This document shows positions 52,919 to 61,153 of a DNA stretch of 64,000 bases, in pieces; position 1 is the stretch's first letter, and each line of letters opens with the position of its first letter. The notes under the pieces were generated by a model, which worked only from the letters and a program-made list of their open reading frames with translations, did no database searches and was not told the origin of the DNA. Source of the DNA: Paraconexibacter sp040581415 (GTDB lineage Bacteria > Actinomycetota > Thermoleophilia > Solirubrobacterales > Solirubrobacteraceae); contig NZ_CP114014.1 in the NCBI RefSeq assembly GCF_040581415.1, positions 5,022,001-5,086,000 on the forward strand, given 5' to 3'. The position numbers and the translations under genes are program-made.

Positions 52919-54769
52919 TCACTGGCCTCCGTCGTCGGTGTGCGTGAGGCGCCCGATGCCGAGCGCGTCGATGCGGTACGTCCAGCCGGGCGGGACGACG
53001 TGCGTCGTGTCGTCCGCCTCCAGGACCGCGGGGCCGGCCAGCTGCGCGCCCGGGCGCAGCTCGGCCGCGCGGTGCACGTCGGTCTCCAGGGTCCCGACCC
53101 CCGGCCACGTCACCGTCCGCGTGCGGTCCGGGTCCGGCGTGTGGTCCGTCGTCTCCACGGGCTCGAGCTGCGGGTGCGAGAGCACGGCGACCGCGGTGAC
53201 CTGCGTGCGGTCGACGCCGTGCCGCTGCACTGCCGCGACGCTCAGCGTCACCTGGTCGGCGCCGAAGCCCTCGCCGCGCATGTCGCGCAGCGCCTGCGTG
53301 CGCAGAGCGTCGTCGACACCGTCCCCCGGCGCCGCGTCGTATACGTGGCGCACGTCAGCCGAGGACGCGCCGAACGCGCTGAACACGGCGGCGAACGGGA
53401 CGGTCAGCACCTCCCGGATCCCGAGCCGCGCGGCGACGTCGCAGGCGTGCGTCGGCCCGCCGCCGCCGTAGGCCAGCATGCTCGTCCGGGCGGGGTCCAG
53501 GCCGGCCGCCTGCAGCTCCGAACCGATGCGCGCCGCCATGTTGTCGTGCAGTCGCGCGCGGATGGACGCAGCCACCGCGACGGCGTCCGTGCCGAGCGTC
53601 TGCATCGCCCGTGTCGCCGCGTCCGCGTCGAGGGCCATGCGGCCGCCCAGGAACCGGTCCGGGGCGATCAGCCCGAGGACCACGTCCGCATCCGTCACCG
53701 TCGGCGCCGTCCCGCCGCGGGCGAAGCAGGCCGGGCCGGGGTTCGCCCCGGCCGACTGCGGCCCGACCTCGATCGTCCCGTCGTCCAGGGTGTGGGCGAT
53801 CGACCCGCCCCCGCTGCCCAGCACGTGGATGTCCGGCATCGCGAAGGAGACGTCGACGTCGACGACGCGGCCGTGCTCCAGGAACGGCGCCCGGCCGCCG
53901 GAGAGGAACCCCACGTCGAGCGACGTCCCCCCGACGTCGAACGTCACGAGGTCGTCGATCGCACAGACCCGGGCGATCTCCTCCGCGCCCAGCAGCCCGG
54001 CCGTCGGGCCGGAGTTGTAGGTCCGGCCGGCGACCGTCTTGGCGACGCGCGCGCAGCCGCCGTCGTTGTGGACGATCAGCAGCGGGCGCGTGTAGCCGTT
54101 CTCGCGCAGCCAGTCCTCGGCGCGGTACAGGTACCGCGCCACGTCGTCATGGACGTACGCGTTGAAGAGCGCGGTGGCGGTGCGGCGGACGTCGTCCGGG
54201 TCGGACGCGACGTCGTGGCTGAGGGTCAGCGGGACCGTGTCCAGGCACTGGCGCGGGTAGTGGCCGCGGAACGAGGCCAGCACGCGGCGCTCGACCGCCG
54301 CACCGTCGGCGGCCGTCCCGATCGAGCAGACCAGGCCGCGGGCGCTGCGCCCCAGCAGCGCCTTCGATGCGTCGACCACTTCGGCGTCCCCCGTCCCGTT
54401 GGACGCGGCGCCGACGGCCGCCACCATCCCGGGCGCGCCGAACCGCTCGACGAGGCGCGCGCCGGGGCCGCCCTCGCCGTAGACCGCCAGCTCGTCGCCG
54501 GACACGATCAGGCCGATCTTCGGACCGGTCCGCTGGATGACCGCGTTCGTGCCGACGGTCGTCGCGTAGCGCACGCACGCGGCCTCCGACAGCAGGTCGT
54601 CGACGCTGATCCCGATCACCTCCGCGGCCCGCTCGAGCACCTGCGCGAAGCACAGCGCCAGGTCGTGCGGCGTCGTGAGCACCTTGACGGTGTGCACCTC
54701 GCCGCGGTGGACCACGAAGGCGTCGGTGAACGTCCCGCCCGTGTCGATGTCGATCGTCGTCTCCGGCAT
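52919..54769 (-). CDS. Ketone carboxylase subunit, hydantoinase A type (second copy, 616 aa)
   Basis: The first gene of the operon, 616 residues. It has DIDTGGTFTDAFVVHRGE at the N-terminus, VTFDVGGTSLDVGFL near residue 275 and the signature SAGANPGPACFARGGTAPT followed by VTDADVVLGLIAP. It is about 90 residues shorter than the second HyuA-type protein, mainly at the C-terminus. TACCGT ends 7 nt before its ATG, so the operon's message is probably leaderless, while all internal genes have Shine-Dalgarno sequences or overlaps. The promoter carries the 15-bp motif shared with the CurA-like gene. The pair of unequal HyuA subunits is the pattern of acetophenone carboxylase; acetone carboxylase has one. 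Confidence 0.88.
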   Translation of the reverse strand: MPETTIDIDTGGTFTDAFVVHRGEVHTVKVLTTPHDLALCFAQVLERAAEVIGISVDDLLSEAACVRYATTVGTNAVIQRTGPKIGLIVSGDELAVYGEGGPGARLVERFGAPGMVAAVGAASNGTGDAEVVDASKALLGRSARGLVCSIGTAADGAAVERRVLASFRGHYPRQCLDTVPLTLSHDVASDPDDVRRTATALFNAYVHDDVARYLYRAEDWLRENGYTRPLLIVHNDGGCARVAKTVAGRTYNSGPTAGLLGAEEIARVCAIDDLVTFDVGGTSLDVGFLSGGRAPFLEHGRVVDVDVSFAMPDIHVLGSGGGSIAHTLDDGTIEVGPQSAGANPGPACFARGGTAPTVTDADVVLGLIAPDRFLGGRMALDADAATRAMQTLGTDAVAVAASIRARLHDNMAARIGSELQAAGLDPARTSMLAYGGGGPTHACDVAARLGIREVLTVPFAAVFSAFGASSADVRHVYDAAPGDGVDDALRTQALRDMRGEGFGADQVTLSVAAVQRHGVDRTQVTAVAVLSHPQLEPVETTDHTPDPDRTRTVTWPGVGTLETDVHRAAELRPGAQLAGPAVLEADDTTHVVPPGWTYRIDALGIGRLTHTDDGGQ

Positions 54770-54776
54770 GGCCGCG

Positions 54777-54852
54777 ACGGTACGCCGGGCTCAGACGCGG
54801 GAACTCGTCACCCGTGTCCAGTCCCCTCGCGGATGTCTGTACACGGATGACA
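54777..54852 (-). promoter_or_regulatory. Ketone carboxylase operon promoter with two motif copies
   Basis: TACCGT (54777-54782) is 7 nt before the ATG. A 12-of-15 match to the shared motif, CGTCACCCGTGTCCA, lies at 54806-54820, again exactly 37-51 bp upstream of the start codon. An exact copy in inverted orientation, TGTACACGGATGACA (reverse complement TGTCATCCGTGTACA), lies at 54838-54852. Two copies 32 bp apart (about three helical turns) suit a dimeric or tetrameric activator such as the adjacent PucR protein. Confidence 0.62.
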
Positions 54853-54883
54853 ACCCGTGAGCACCGGCGCCGAGACGGGGTCG

Positions 54884-56137
54884 TCAGGGCTCGATCGCGC
54901 GCAGCAGCCGCAGCGCCGCCTCGACCTCGAAGCGCCGCTCGGACAACGGGTGGCCCAGCAGCCGCTCGGCGTGCTTGGCCCGGTAGTGCACGGTGTTCTG
55001 GTGAATGCCCAGGCGCTTGGCGGTCGCCGTCCGCTGGCCGCTCTCCAGCAGCACCGCGACGGTCGCCCGGATGCGCCGGGTCGCGTCGTCGCCCGCCGCG
55101 AGCGCCCCCAGCTCGTGCGCCACGAACCGCTGGGCGCGCTCGAGGTCCGCCGCCATCAGCGAGCTCACGACGACCTTGTCGTAGTGGACCGCCCGGCCGT
55201 GGTGGCGGCCGCCGACGCGGAGCAGCTCCTTGACGTGCAGCGCCTCCTCGTGCGAGGTCACGAACCCCCGCCGGCCCTCGCCGCGCAGCCCGCACGCGGC
55301 GACCACGGAACGCGGCAGCCGGTGCGCCCCGAGCGCGGCCGCGATCTCGGTGTCCGGCGACGCAGACGCGAGGCTGCACCACACCCAAAGCGTGGTGCGG
55401 CCGTCCGGGACGAGCAGCAGCCGGCGCGGCGACAGCGGCGCGACGATCTGCCGGGCCTGCTCCTCCAGGCGCGCGACGACGTCCTCGGCGTCGTCCCCCG
55501 CCACGGCCGAAAGGACCAGCGCCAGGTGGCTCTCCCGGACGTCGTAGCCGAGGCGCGCCGCGACCACATCGAGGTCCAGCGGCTCGCCGGACAGCACCTG
55601 CACCACGGTCTCGTGACGGAGTGCCGCGGCGGTCCGCGCCCACTGCTCGCGCTGCTTGGCGTACTCCTCGGTGACCTCCTCGCTGACCGCGTCGACGTAG
55701 TCGAAGACGAACTGCATCGAGTGGTCGACCGCCTCGATGAACAGCTCCCGGTCCTCGACCCGCGCCGCGATCTCGCGCTTCCACAGGGTCCAGAACCACA
55801 TCGTCCCGAGCCGGTACGCGCGCAGCAGCGTCGCGAGCGGCGTGCCCCGGTGCACCATGGTCTCCGCGTAGCGGATGGCGCCCGGGGGCGCCGTCGTCTC
55901 GCCCACCGGCCGCCCGTCTCCGAGCATGTCGAAGATCCGCTCGAGGTTGTCGTGGGCGCTCTGCTGCAGCCCCTCCGCAAGCTCCTCGTCGACGTCGAGC
56001 TCGGGCATCGAGGCCTGGACGTAGGCGACGCACTCGTCGACGAGGGTGTCGAGCGAGGGACGTAGCTCGATCGCCGTCCGGCGCCGAAAGCCGTCGTGCC
56101 AGTCCTCAGCCTGCGGGACCGCCGTGCTGGGTGTCAT
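54884..56137 (-). CDS. PucR/CdaR-family regulator, likely activator of the ketone carboxylase operon
   Basis: A 417-residue regulator. The N-terminal half is a helical sensory region (residues about 20-165, with RTAIELRPSLDTLVDECVAY), then a GGDEF-like middle domain, then the HTH_30 DNA-binding domain: ESGQRTATAKRLGIHQNTVHY and RAKHAERLLGHPLSERR. It lies 114 bp upstream of the carboxylase operon on the same strand, and that gap holds the candidate binding motifs. TAGTGT ends 6 nt before the ATG at 56137. It is a distant relative of the regulator at 327-1685. Activation of the operon by a ketone or its CoA ester is the natural guess. Confidence 0.87.
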   Translation of the reverse strand: MTPSTAVPQAEDWHDGFRRRTAIELRPSLDTLVDECVAYVQASMPELDVDEELAEGLQQSAHDNLERIFDMLGDGRPVGETTAPPGAIRYAETMVHRGTPLATLLRAYRLGTMWFWTLWKREIAARVEDRELFIEAVDHSMQFVFDYVDAVSEEVTEEYAKQREQWARTAAALRHETVVQVLSGEPLDLDVVAARLGYDVRESHLALVLSAVAGDDAEDVVARLEEQARQIVAPLSPRRLLLVPDGRTTLWVWCSLASASPDTEIAAALGAHRLPRSVVAACGLRGEGRRGFVTSHEEALHVKELLRVGGRHHGRAVHYDKVVVSSLMAADLERAQRFVAHELGALAAGDDATRRIRATVAVLLESGQRTATAKRLGIHQNTVHYRAKHAERLLGHPLSERRFEVEAALRLLRAIEP

Positions 56138-56143
56138 GGCGCG

Positions 56144-56149
56144 ACACTA
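56144..56149 (-). promoter_or_regulatory. -10 hexamer of the second PucR gene (leaderless type)
   Basis: TAGTGT on the minus strand lies 6 nt before the ATG at 56137. Confidence 0.45.
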
Positions 56150-56196
56150 CCCGCGCCGATCACGCGCGTCCGGCGCAGCCAGCGCCGCGCGCCCGC

Positions 56197-56598
56197 TCAG
56201 ATGCGCGAGCCGAACGCCTGCGAGCCGTCGACGTTCACGATGTCGCGGCCCAGCGGGAGCAGCGACACCGGGATCAGCTTGAAGCTCGCCAGCCCGAGCG
56301 GGATCCCGATAATCGTCACGCACAGGATCACGCCGGTGATGAGGTGGCCGAGGGCCAGCCACCAGCCGCAGAGCACGAACCAGATCACGTTGCCGATCCC
56401 CGCGCCCAGGCCCGCATCCGGCCGCACCACCACCGTCTTGCCGAACGGGAACAGCGCGAACGCCGCGATCCGCAGGGATGCGATCCCGAACGGGATCGTG
56501 ATGATCAGGATGAAGCAGATCAGCGCGGCGAAGGCATAGCCGAGGGCCATCCAGAAGCCGGCGAAGACGAACCAGATGATGTTCAGGACGAGGCGCAC
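56197..56598 (-). CDS. yccF: YccF-family membrane protein
   Basis: A 133-residue protein with the YccF duplication: two related halves, each with a hydrophobic helix pair. The first half contains RLVLNIIWFVFAGFWMALGY and ITIPFGIASLRIAAFALFPFG. The second contains GNVIWFVLCGWWLALGHLI and GIPLGLASFKLIPVSLLPLG. The family is widespread but its role is not known. The GTG at 56598 gives the normal start. It lies 45 bp downstream of an acyl-CoA dehydrogenase gene on the same strand. Confidence 0.9.
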   Translation of the reverse strand: MRLVLNIIWFVFAGFWMALGYAFAALICFILIITIPFGIASLRIAAFALFPFGKTVVVRPDAGLGAGIGNVIWFVLCGWWLALGHLITGVILCVTIIGIPLGLASFKLIPVSLLPLGRDIVNVDGSQAFGSRI

Positions 56599-56643
56599 GC
56601 CTACAGTGTGACCGTCCCGCGGCCCGCCCGTGCCGCAGCCGCT

Positions 56644-57822
56644 TCAGCGCTTGACGTCGCCCAGCCCCATCGCGCGCCCGATGATCTCCTTCATGATCTC
56701 GGTCGTCCCCCCGTAGATCCGCAGGATGCGGGCGTCGGCGTAGTCGCGCGCGATCGGGTACTCGGTCATGTAGCCGTAGCCACCGTGCAGCTGCAGGCAG
56801 CTGTCGACCACTCGGCCCAGGGCCTCCGAGCACCAGTACTTTGCCATCGCCGCCTCGTCCGGGGTCAGCGTCCCCGCGTTCAGCGCGAGCAGGCAACGGT
56901 CGACGAACGCCTGCGCGACCTCGACCTCGGTCCGGCAGCCCGCGAGCACGAAGCGCGAGTTCTGGAACGTGCCGACGGGACGGCCGAACGCCTTGCGGTC
57001 GAGCGTGTACTCGACGGTCCGCTCGAGCGCCCCACGTGCGGACGCGATCGCGCCGACGGCGATCGACATCCGCTCCTGCGCGAGGTTGCGCCCCATCAGC
57101 TTGAAGCCCTCGCCCTCGCCGCCGAGGAGGTTGGCGACCGGGACGCGCGCGTCGGTGAAGAACAGCTCGGCGGTGTCCTGCGCGTGCTGCCCCAGCTTCT
57201 CGAGGTTGCGCCCGCGCGTGAACCCGGGCGTGTCGTTCTCGACCGCGAGCAGCGAGATGTCGGCGTACGTGCCGGTGGTCCCGGTCCGGACCGCCGTGAT
57301 GATCAGGTCCGCGTTCACGCCGTTGGTGATGAACGTCTTGGAGCCGTTGACGATGAAGTGCTCGCCGTCCCGCTTGGCCGACGTGGTGATCGCGGCCAGG
57401 TCCGAGCCGGTCTGCGGCTCGGTCATCGCGATGCCCAGGAGCAGGTCGCCGGAGACGATGCCCGGCAGCCAGCGCTCGCGCTGCTCCTCGGTGCCGAGCT
57501 CGACGAAGTACGGCAGGGCGACGTCGTTCTGCATCGTGAAGCAGAGCGAGAACGCGGCCAGCCCGCGGCGGCACGCCTCCTCGTTCAGGACGCTGTTGAA
57601 GAGGAAGTCCTCCGTCCCGGCGCCGCCGTACTCCTCGGGCACGGCCATCCCGTAGAACCCGAGCTCCCCGACACGCTTCAGCACCTCGCGCGGGACATGG
57701 CCGTCGCGTTCCCACTCGTCGTAGTTGGGGACGATCTCCGCGTCGAGGAAGCGGCCGAAGCTCTCGCGCAGGGCATCGTGATCAGGCTCGAAGATCGGGC
57801 GCGGCATCGTGGGGACGGGCAT
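56644..57822 (-). CDS. Acyl-CoA dehydrogenase (LCAD/IVD-like), second copy
   Basis: A 392-residue FAD enzyme of the same subgroup as that at 9827-11011. It has IAMTEPQTGSDLAAI (about 131-145), TFITNG (163-168), LQLHGGYGYMTEYPIARDYAD and IYGGTTEIMKEIIGRAMGLG. The base is probably the Glu in NLAQERMSIA (E250), because the IYGG position lacks one. The ATG at 57822 is preferred: it has TAGCGT 7 nt upstream and matches the length of relatives, whereas the frame extended to 57903 crosses this promoter. It is divergent from an MFS gene. The substrate is unknown. Confidence 0.93.
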   Translation of the reverse strand: MPVPTMPRPIFEPDHDALRESFGRFLDAEIVPNYDEWERDGHVPREVLKRVGELGFYGMAVPEEYGGAGTEDFLFNSVLNEEACRRGLAAFSLCFTMQNDVALPYFVELGTEEQRERWLPGIVSGDLLLGIAMTEPQTGSDLAAITTSAKRDGEHFIVNGSKTFITNGVNADLIITAVRTGTTGTYADISLLAVENDTPGFTRGRNLEKLGQHAQDTAELFFTDARVPVANLLGGEGEGFKLMGRNLAQERMSIAVGAIASARGALERTVEYTLDRKAFGRPVGTFQNSRFVLAGCRTEVEVAQAFVDRCLLALNAGTLTPDEAAMAKYWCSEALGRVVDSCLQLHGGYGYMTEYPIARDYADARILRIYGGTTEIMKEIIGRAMGLGDVKR

Positions 57823-57829
57823 GCCGTCA

Positions 57830-57835
57830 ACGCTA
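57830..57835 (-). promoter_or_regulatory. -10 hexamer of the second acyl-CoA dehydrogenase gene
   Basis: TAGCGT on the minus strand lies 7 nt before the ATG at 57822, indicating a leaderless message. Confidence 0.5.
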
Positions 57836-57911
57836 CGCGCGCGACCGCGCGCCCGTCCTACCCCGAGCGGAGAACCCGGACGGCCCATCGGGGGACGCCG
57901 CACGCATTTGC

Positions 57912-57936
57912 TAGCGTAAGCTGACGTGAACGTAAG
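57912..57936 (+). promoter_or_regulatory. MFS-merR promoter with CGTAAG direct repeat
   Basis: TAGCGT (57912-57917) lies 8 nt before the GTG at 57926. CGTAAG occurs at 57915-57920 and again at 57931-57936, a 16-bp period that spans the transcription start. It could be an operator for the MerR regulator encoded in the same operon. Confidence 0.4.
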
Positions 57937-59431
57937 AAAGAGATTCGGCGTGGATGCGGACCATGCGAACTACAAGTGGTGGGCCCTCTCGTGTACGAGC
58001 CTCGGGATGCTGCTCGCCACCCTGAACTCGGGCACGCTGGTCATCGCGCTGCCGGAGCTCGAGCGCGCGCTCGGGGTCGACCTTCTCACGCTCGTCTGGG
58101 TGATCCTCGCCTTCATGATCGCGTCGACGGTCCTCGTGCTCTTCTTCGGGCGGCTGTCCGACGTCTTCGGCCGCAAGCGCGCGTTCGTCGGCGGCTTCGC
58201 CGTCTTCACGGTCGCGTCGCTCGGCGCCGGCTTCGCGACCGGCGGGACCGACCTGCTGCTGTGGCGCGTCCTGCAGGGCGTGGGCGGCGCGATGCTGTTC
58301 GCCAACGCGACGGCGCTCGTGACCGACGCCTTCCCCCGCGAGGAGCTCGGCATCGCGATGGGGACCAACGTCATGATCGCGGGTGTCGGCCTCGTCCTGG
58401 GTCCGGTCCTGGGCGGCGCGCTGGTCGAGATCTCCTGGCACTGGGTCTTCTGGTTCAACGTCCCGATCGGTCTCTTCGGCACCTACTGGGCGGCGACCGT
58501 CCTGCAGGAGCTGGTCCCGCCCGAGCAAGAGCGCCGCTTCGACTGGCTCGGGACGCTGCTGTTCGTCGTCGGCCTCACCGGCCTGACGTACGGCATGTCG
58601 CGCGGCGGCATCGTCAGTTGGACCGATGCGCACACCGTCGTGTCCCTGCTCGCGGCCGCCGTCCTGCTGCCCGCGTTCATCCTGGTCGAGCGCCGGGTCG
58701 CCGAGCCGATGCTCGACCTCTCCCTGTTCGAGGACCGCGGCTTCAACGCCGCCACCGGCGCTGCGTTCCTCTCCGGCCTCTCGCGCTTCTCGCTGACCTT
58801 CGTCTTCGTCCTCTACTTCCAGGGCGCCCTGGGCGACGACCCGATCCTCGCCGGCGTCAAGCTCGCGCCGCTTGCCGCCGGCATGCTCATCAGCTCGCCG
58901 ATCGCCGGCCGCTACGCCGACCGTCACGGCGCACGGTCGCTCTCGGCGATCGGGCTGATCGTCTCGGCGGCGGGCATGGCCGGGATGGCGACGCTCCAGG
59001 TCGGGACGCCGTACTGGCTGACCGCGACCTGGCTGCTGATCGCGGGCATCGGGTCCGGCATGTTCAACTCGCCGAACACCGCGGCGATGATGGGCGCCGT
59101 CCCCGCCCACCGCCGCGGCATCGCCGGCGGGACGCGGATGATGCTCCAGAACACCGGGTCGGTCCTGTCGATCGCGCTGCTGCTGGCGATCGTGACGAAC
59201 GGCATCCCGACCGAGACGCTGCTGTCGATCTTCTCGGGCGTGACGACCGGGCTGTCCGCCGACGCGCTGGACCCGTTCATCCACAACCTGCACATCGCGA
59301 TGTGGGTGCTGACCGCGACCTCGCTGGCCGGCGCCGCCGTTGCGCTGATGCGGCGGAAGACGGCCCCCGGGGGCACGGGCGCCGGCACCGCCCCCGCGGT
59401 GCCCACCCCGTCCGCGCGGGTCCCGGCCTGA
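57926..59431 (+). CDS. MFS drug efflux transporter, DHA2 type
   Basis: A 501-residue transporter with about 14 helices. Marks include LLATLNSGTLVIALPELERA in helix 1, motif A LFFGRLSDVFGRKRAFV, and motif C-like GVGLVLGPVLGGALVEI. It starts with a GTG that has TAGCGT 8 nt upstream. The stop codon overlaps the start of the merR gene as TGATG, so pump and regulator are co-translated. The pump probably exports a toxic compound sensed by the MerR protein. Confidence 0.88.
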   Translation: MNVRKRFGVDADHANYKWWALSCTSLGMLLATLNSGTLVIALPELERALGVDLLTLVWVILAFMIASTVLVLFFGRLSDVFGRKRAFVGGFAVFTVASLGAGFATGGTDLLLWRVLQGVGGAMLFANATALVTDAFPREELGIAMGTNVMIAGVGLVLGPVLGGALVEISWHWVFWFNVPIGLFGTYWAATVLQELVPPEQERRFDWLGTLLFVVGLTGLTYGMSRGGIVSWTDAHTVVSLLAAAVLLPAFILVERRVAEPMLDLSLFEDRGFNAATGAAFLSGLSRFSLTFVFVLYFQGALGDDPILAGVKLAPLAAGMLISSPIAGRYADRHGARSLSAIGLIVSAAGMAGMATLQVGTPYWLTATWLLIAGIGSGMFNSPNTAAMMGAVPAHRRGIAGGTRMMLQNTGSVLSIALLLAIVTNGIPTETLLSIFSGVTTGLSADALDPFIHNLHIAMWVLTATSLAGAAVALMRRKTAPGGTGAGTAPAVPTPSARVPA

Positions 59432-59898
59432 TGGACGAGCAGCGCGACATGCGCATCGGCGAGCTGGCCCGGCTCACCGGGACGACGGTGCGCACGATCC
59501 GTTACTACGAGGAGATCGGGCTGCTCCCCGGACCGGACGAGCGCGCGTCCGGCTCGCACCGGACCTACAGCCCGCAAGACGCCGAGCGGCTGCAGACCGT
59601 CCTGCGGCTGAAGGACCTGCTCGGCGTCTCGCTCGAGGAGCTGCGGGAGCTGATCGCCGCCGAGGACGCCAGGACCGTGCTGCGCGAGGAGTTCCGCGCC
59701 GAGCACACGGCGCCCCGCCGCCGGGCGGAGATCCTGCGAGCGGCCCTCGGCAACGTCGAGCGCCAGCGTGCGCTGGTCCGCGGGCGCCAGGCCCAGCTGG
59801 CCGAGCTCGACGCCGAGCTGGCCGAGCGGGAGGCCCTGGTCCTCACGCGCCTCGACGAGGTGGGCGCGCGGCGCGAGGCCCAACCCCGTCGGCGCTGA
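59431..59898 (+). CDS. MerR-family transcriptional regulator
   Basis: A 155-residue regulator. The winged helix is MRIGELARLTGTTVRTIRYY followed by EEIGLLPGPDERASG and HRTYSPQDAERLQTVLRL, the classical MerR start. A long dimerisation helix follows (about 85-140). There are no cysteines for metal binding, so it probably senses an organic ligand, as drug-responsive members do. It begins within the stop codon of the MFS gene and is likely its regulator. An alternative start at the internal ATG (residue 7) would still leave the domain intact. Confidence 0.9.
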   Translation: MDEQRDMRIGELARLTGTTVRTIRYYEEIGLLPGPDERASGSHRTYSPQDAERLQTVLRLKDLLGVSLEELRELIAAEDARTVLREEFRAEHTAPRRRAEILRAALGNVERQRALVRGRQAQLAELDAELAEREALVLTRLDEVGARREAQPRRR

Positions 59899-59916
59899 CC
59901 GCGGACCTCGGACCCC

Positions 59917-59979
59917 GGGACTCCGGGACTCCGGGACTCCGGATCACGTAGTTGCGCACGCAATCACATGCGGTATCGT
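59917..59979 (+). promoter_or_regulatory. LLM oxidoreductase promoter region with tandem repeat and palindrome
   Basis: Three perfect copies of GGGACTCC stand in tandem at 59917-59940. TTGCG-CA-CGCAA (59952-59963) is a perfect inverted repeat just upstream of the -10 hexamer TATCGT (59974-59979), which lies 7 nt before the ATG. The palindrome is placed like an operator. Confidence 0.45.
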
Positions 59980-59986
59980 GCGTGTC

Positions 59987-61045
59987 ATGGAGCTCGGGAC
60001 GTACACCTTCGCCGACGTCGTGCCCCAAGGAGACGAGGCGCTGCCCGAGGCCTCGCGCCGGCGCATGCAGCAGCTGCTGGAAGAGGCGGAGGCGGCCGAC
60101 CGCCACGGCCTCGACGTCTTCGGGCTCGGCGAGCACCACCGCGCCGACTACGTCGTCTCCACCCCCGCGGTCGCGCTGGCGGCGGTCGCGGCCCGCACGG
60201 AGCGGATCCGGCTCACGAGCGCGGTCACCGTCCTCAGCTCGGACGACCCGGTCCGTGTCTTCCAGGAGTTCGCGACCCTCGACCTGATCTCCGGCGGCCG
60301 CGCCGAGATCATGGCCGGCCGCGGGTCGTTCACCGAGTCCTTCCCCCTCTTCGGCCACGACCTGCAGGACTACGACGAGCTCTTCGACGAGAAGCTGCGG
60401 CTGCTCGCGGCGCTGCGCGAGGACGGGCCCGTCACGTGGTCGGGCCGCTTCCGCGCACCGCTCGGCGGCCAGACGGTCTACCCCCGGCCGCTGCAGGACC
60501 GGCTGCCGCTGTGGGTCGCGGTCGGCGGGAACCCGGGCTCGGTCGTCCGGGCCGCGCAGATGGGCCTGCCGCTGGCGATCGCGATCATCGGCGGTGAGCC
60601 CGTCCGGTTCGCGAACCTCGCCCACGGCTTCCGCAAGATCGCCGCCCAGTCCGGGCACGACGCCGGCGCCCTCGGCGTGTCGGTCAACGCCCACGGGCTG
60701 GTGGCGGACGACGACGCGACGGCCGCCCGCACCTTCCTCGGCCCGTACCGCACGATGATCGACCGCATCGGCCGCGAGCGCGGCTGGCCGCCCCTGACCC
60801 GGGCGCAGTACGAGGCGGCGCTGTCCCCCGAGGGCCACCTGCTGGTCGGCAGCCCGGAGACGGTCGCGCGCAAGATCGTCCACCACCACGAGCACTTCGG
60901 TCACAGCCGCTTCCTGATGCAGTCCTCGCTCGGCTCGATGGACCACGACGCCGTCCTGCGGTCGATCGAGCTGCTGGGTACCGAGGTCGCCCCGCGCGTC
61001 CAGGCCGCCGTCGCGGACCGCGGCGCCGTTCCCGCCTCCGCCTGA
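59987..61045 (+). CDS. LLM-class (luciferase-like) flavin-dependent oxidoreductase
   Basis: A 352-residue TIM-barrel enzyme of the bacterial luciferase-like monooxygenase family, which uses reduced FMN or F420. Marks are FGLGEHHRADYVVSTPAVAL (residues about 45-64), RIRLTSAVTVLSSDDPVRV, FATLDLISGGRAEIMAGRGS and LWVAVGGNPGSVVRAAQMG. It resembles the group annotated as alkanal-type monooxygenases; cofactor and substrate are not clear from sequence. It has its own promoter with an operator-like palindrome. It is convergent with the amidase gene, with a small hairpin between them. Confidence 0.88.
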   Translation: MELGTYTFADVVPQGDEALPEASRRRMQQLLEEAEAADRHGLDVFGLGEHHRADYVVSTPAVALAAVAARTERIRLTSAVTVLSSDDPVRVFQEFATLDLISGGRAEIMAGRGSFTESFPLFGHDLQDYDELFDEKLRLLAALREDGPVTWSGRFRAPLGGQTVYPRPLQDRLPLWVAVGGNPGSVVRAAQMGLPLAIAIIGGEPVRFANLAHGFRKIAAQSGHDAGALGVSVNAHGLVADDDATAARTFLGPYRTMIDRIGRERGWPPLTRAQYEAALSPEGHLLVGSPETVARKIVHHHEHFGHSRFLMQSSLGSMDHDAVLRSIELLGTEVAPRVQAAVADRGAVPASA

Positions 61046-61124
61046 CCCCTCGCCGGCGCCACGCCCACCGCCCCACGGGCCGAGTTTGCGATCAGCGACA
61101 CCCGGGTCGACGCCCATCGCACCT

Positions 61125-61140
61125 CGGCCCGACTGGGCCG
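61125..61140. terminator. Hairpin between convergent LLM and amidase genes
   Basis: CGGCCC (61125-61130) and GGGCCG (61135-61140) form a 6-bp stem with loop GACT in the 108-bp convergent spacer. It could serve both directions. No T-run is present. Confidence 0.35.
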
Positions 61141-61153
61141 CTCGTCGGGTCGT

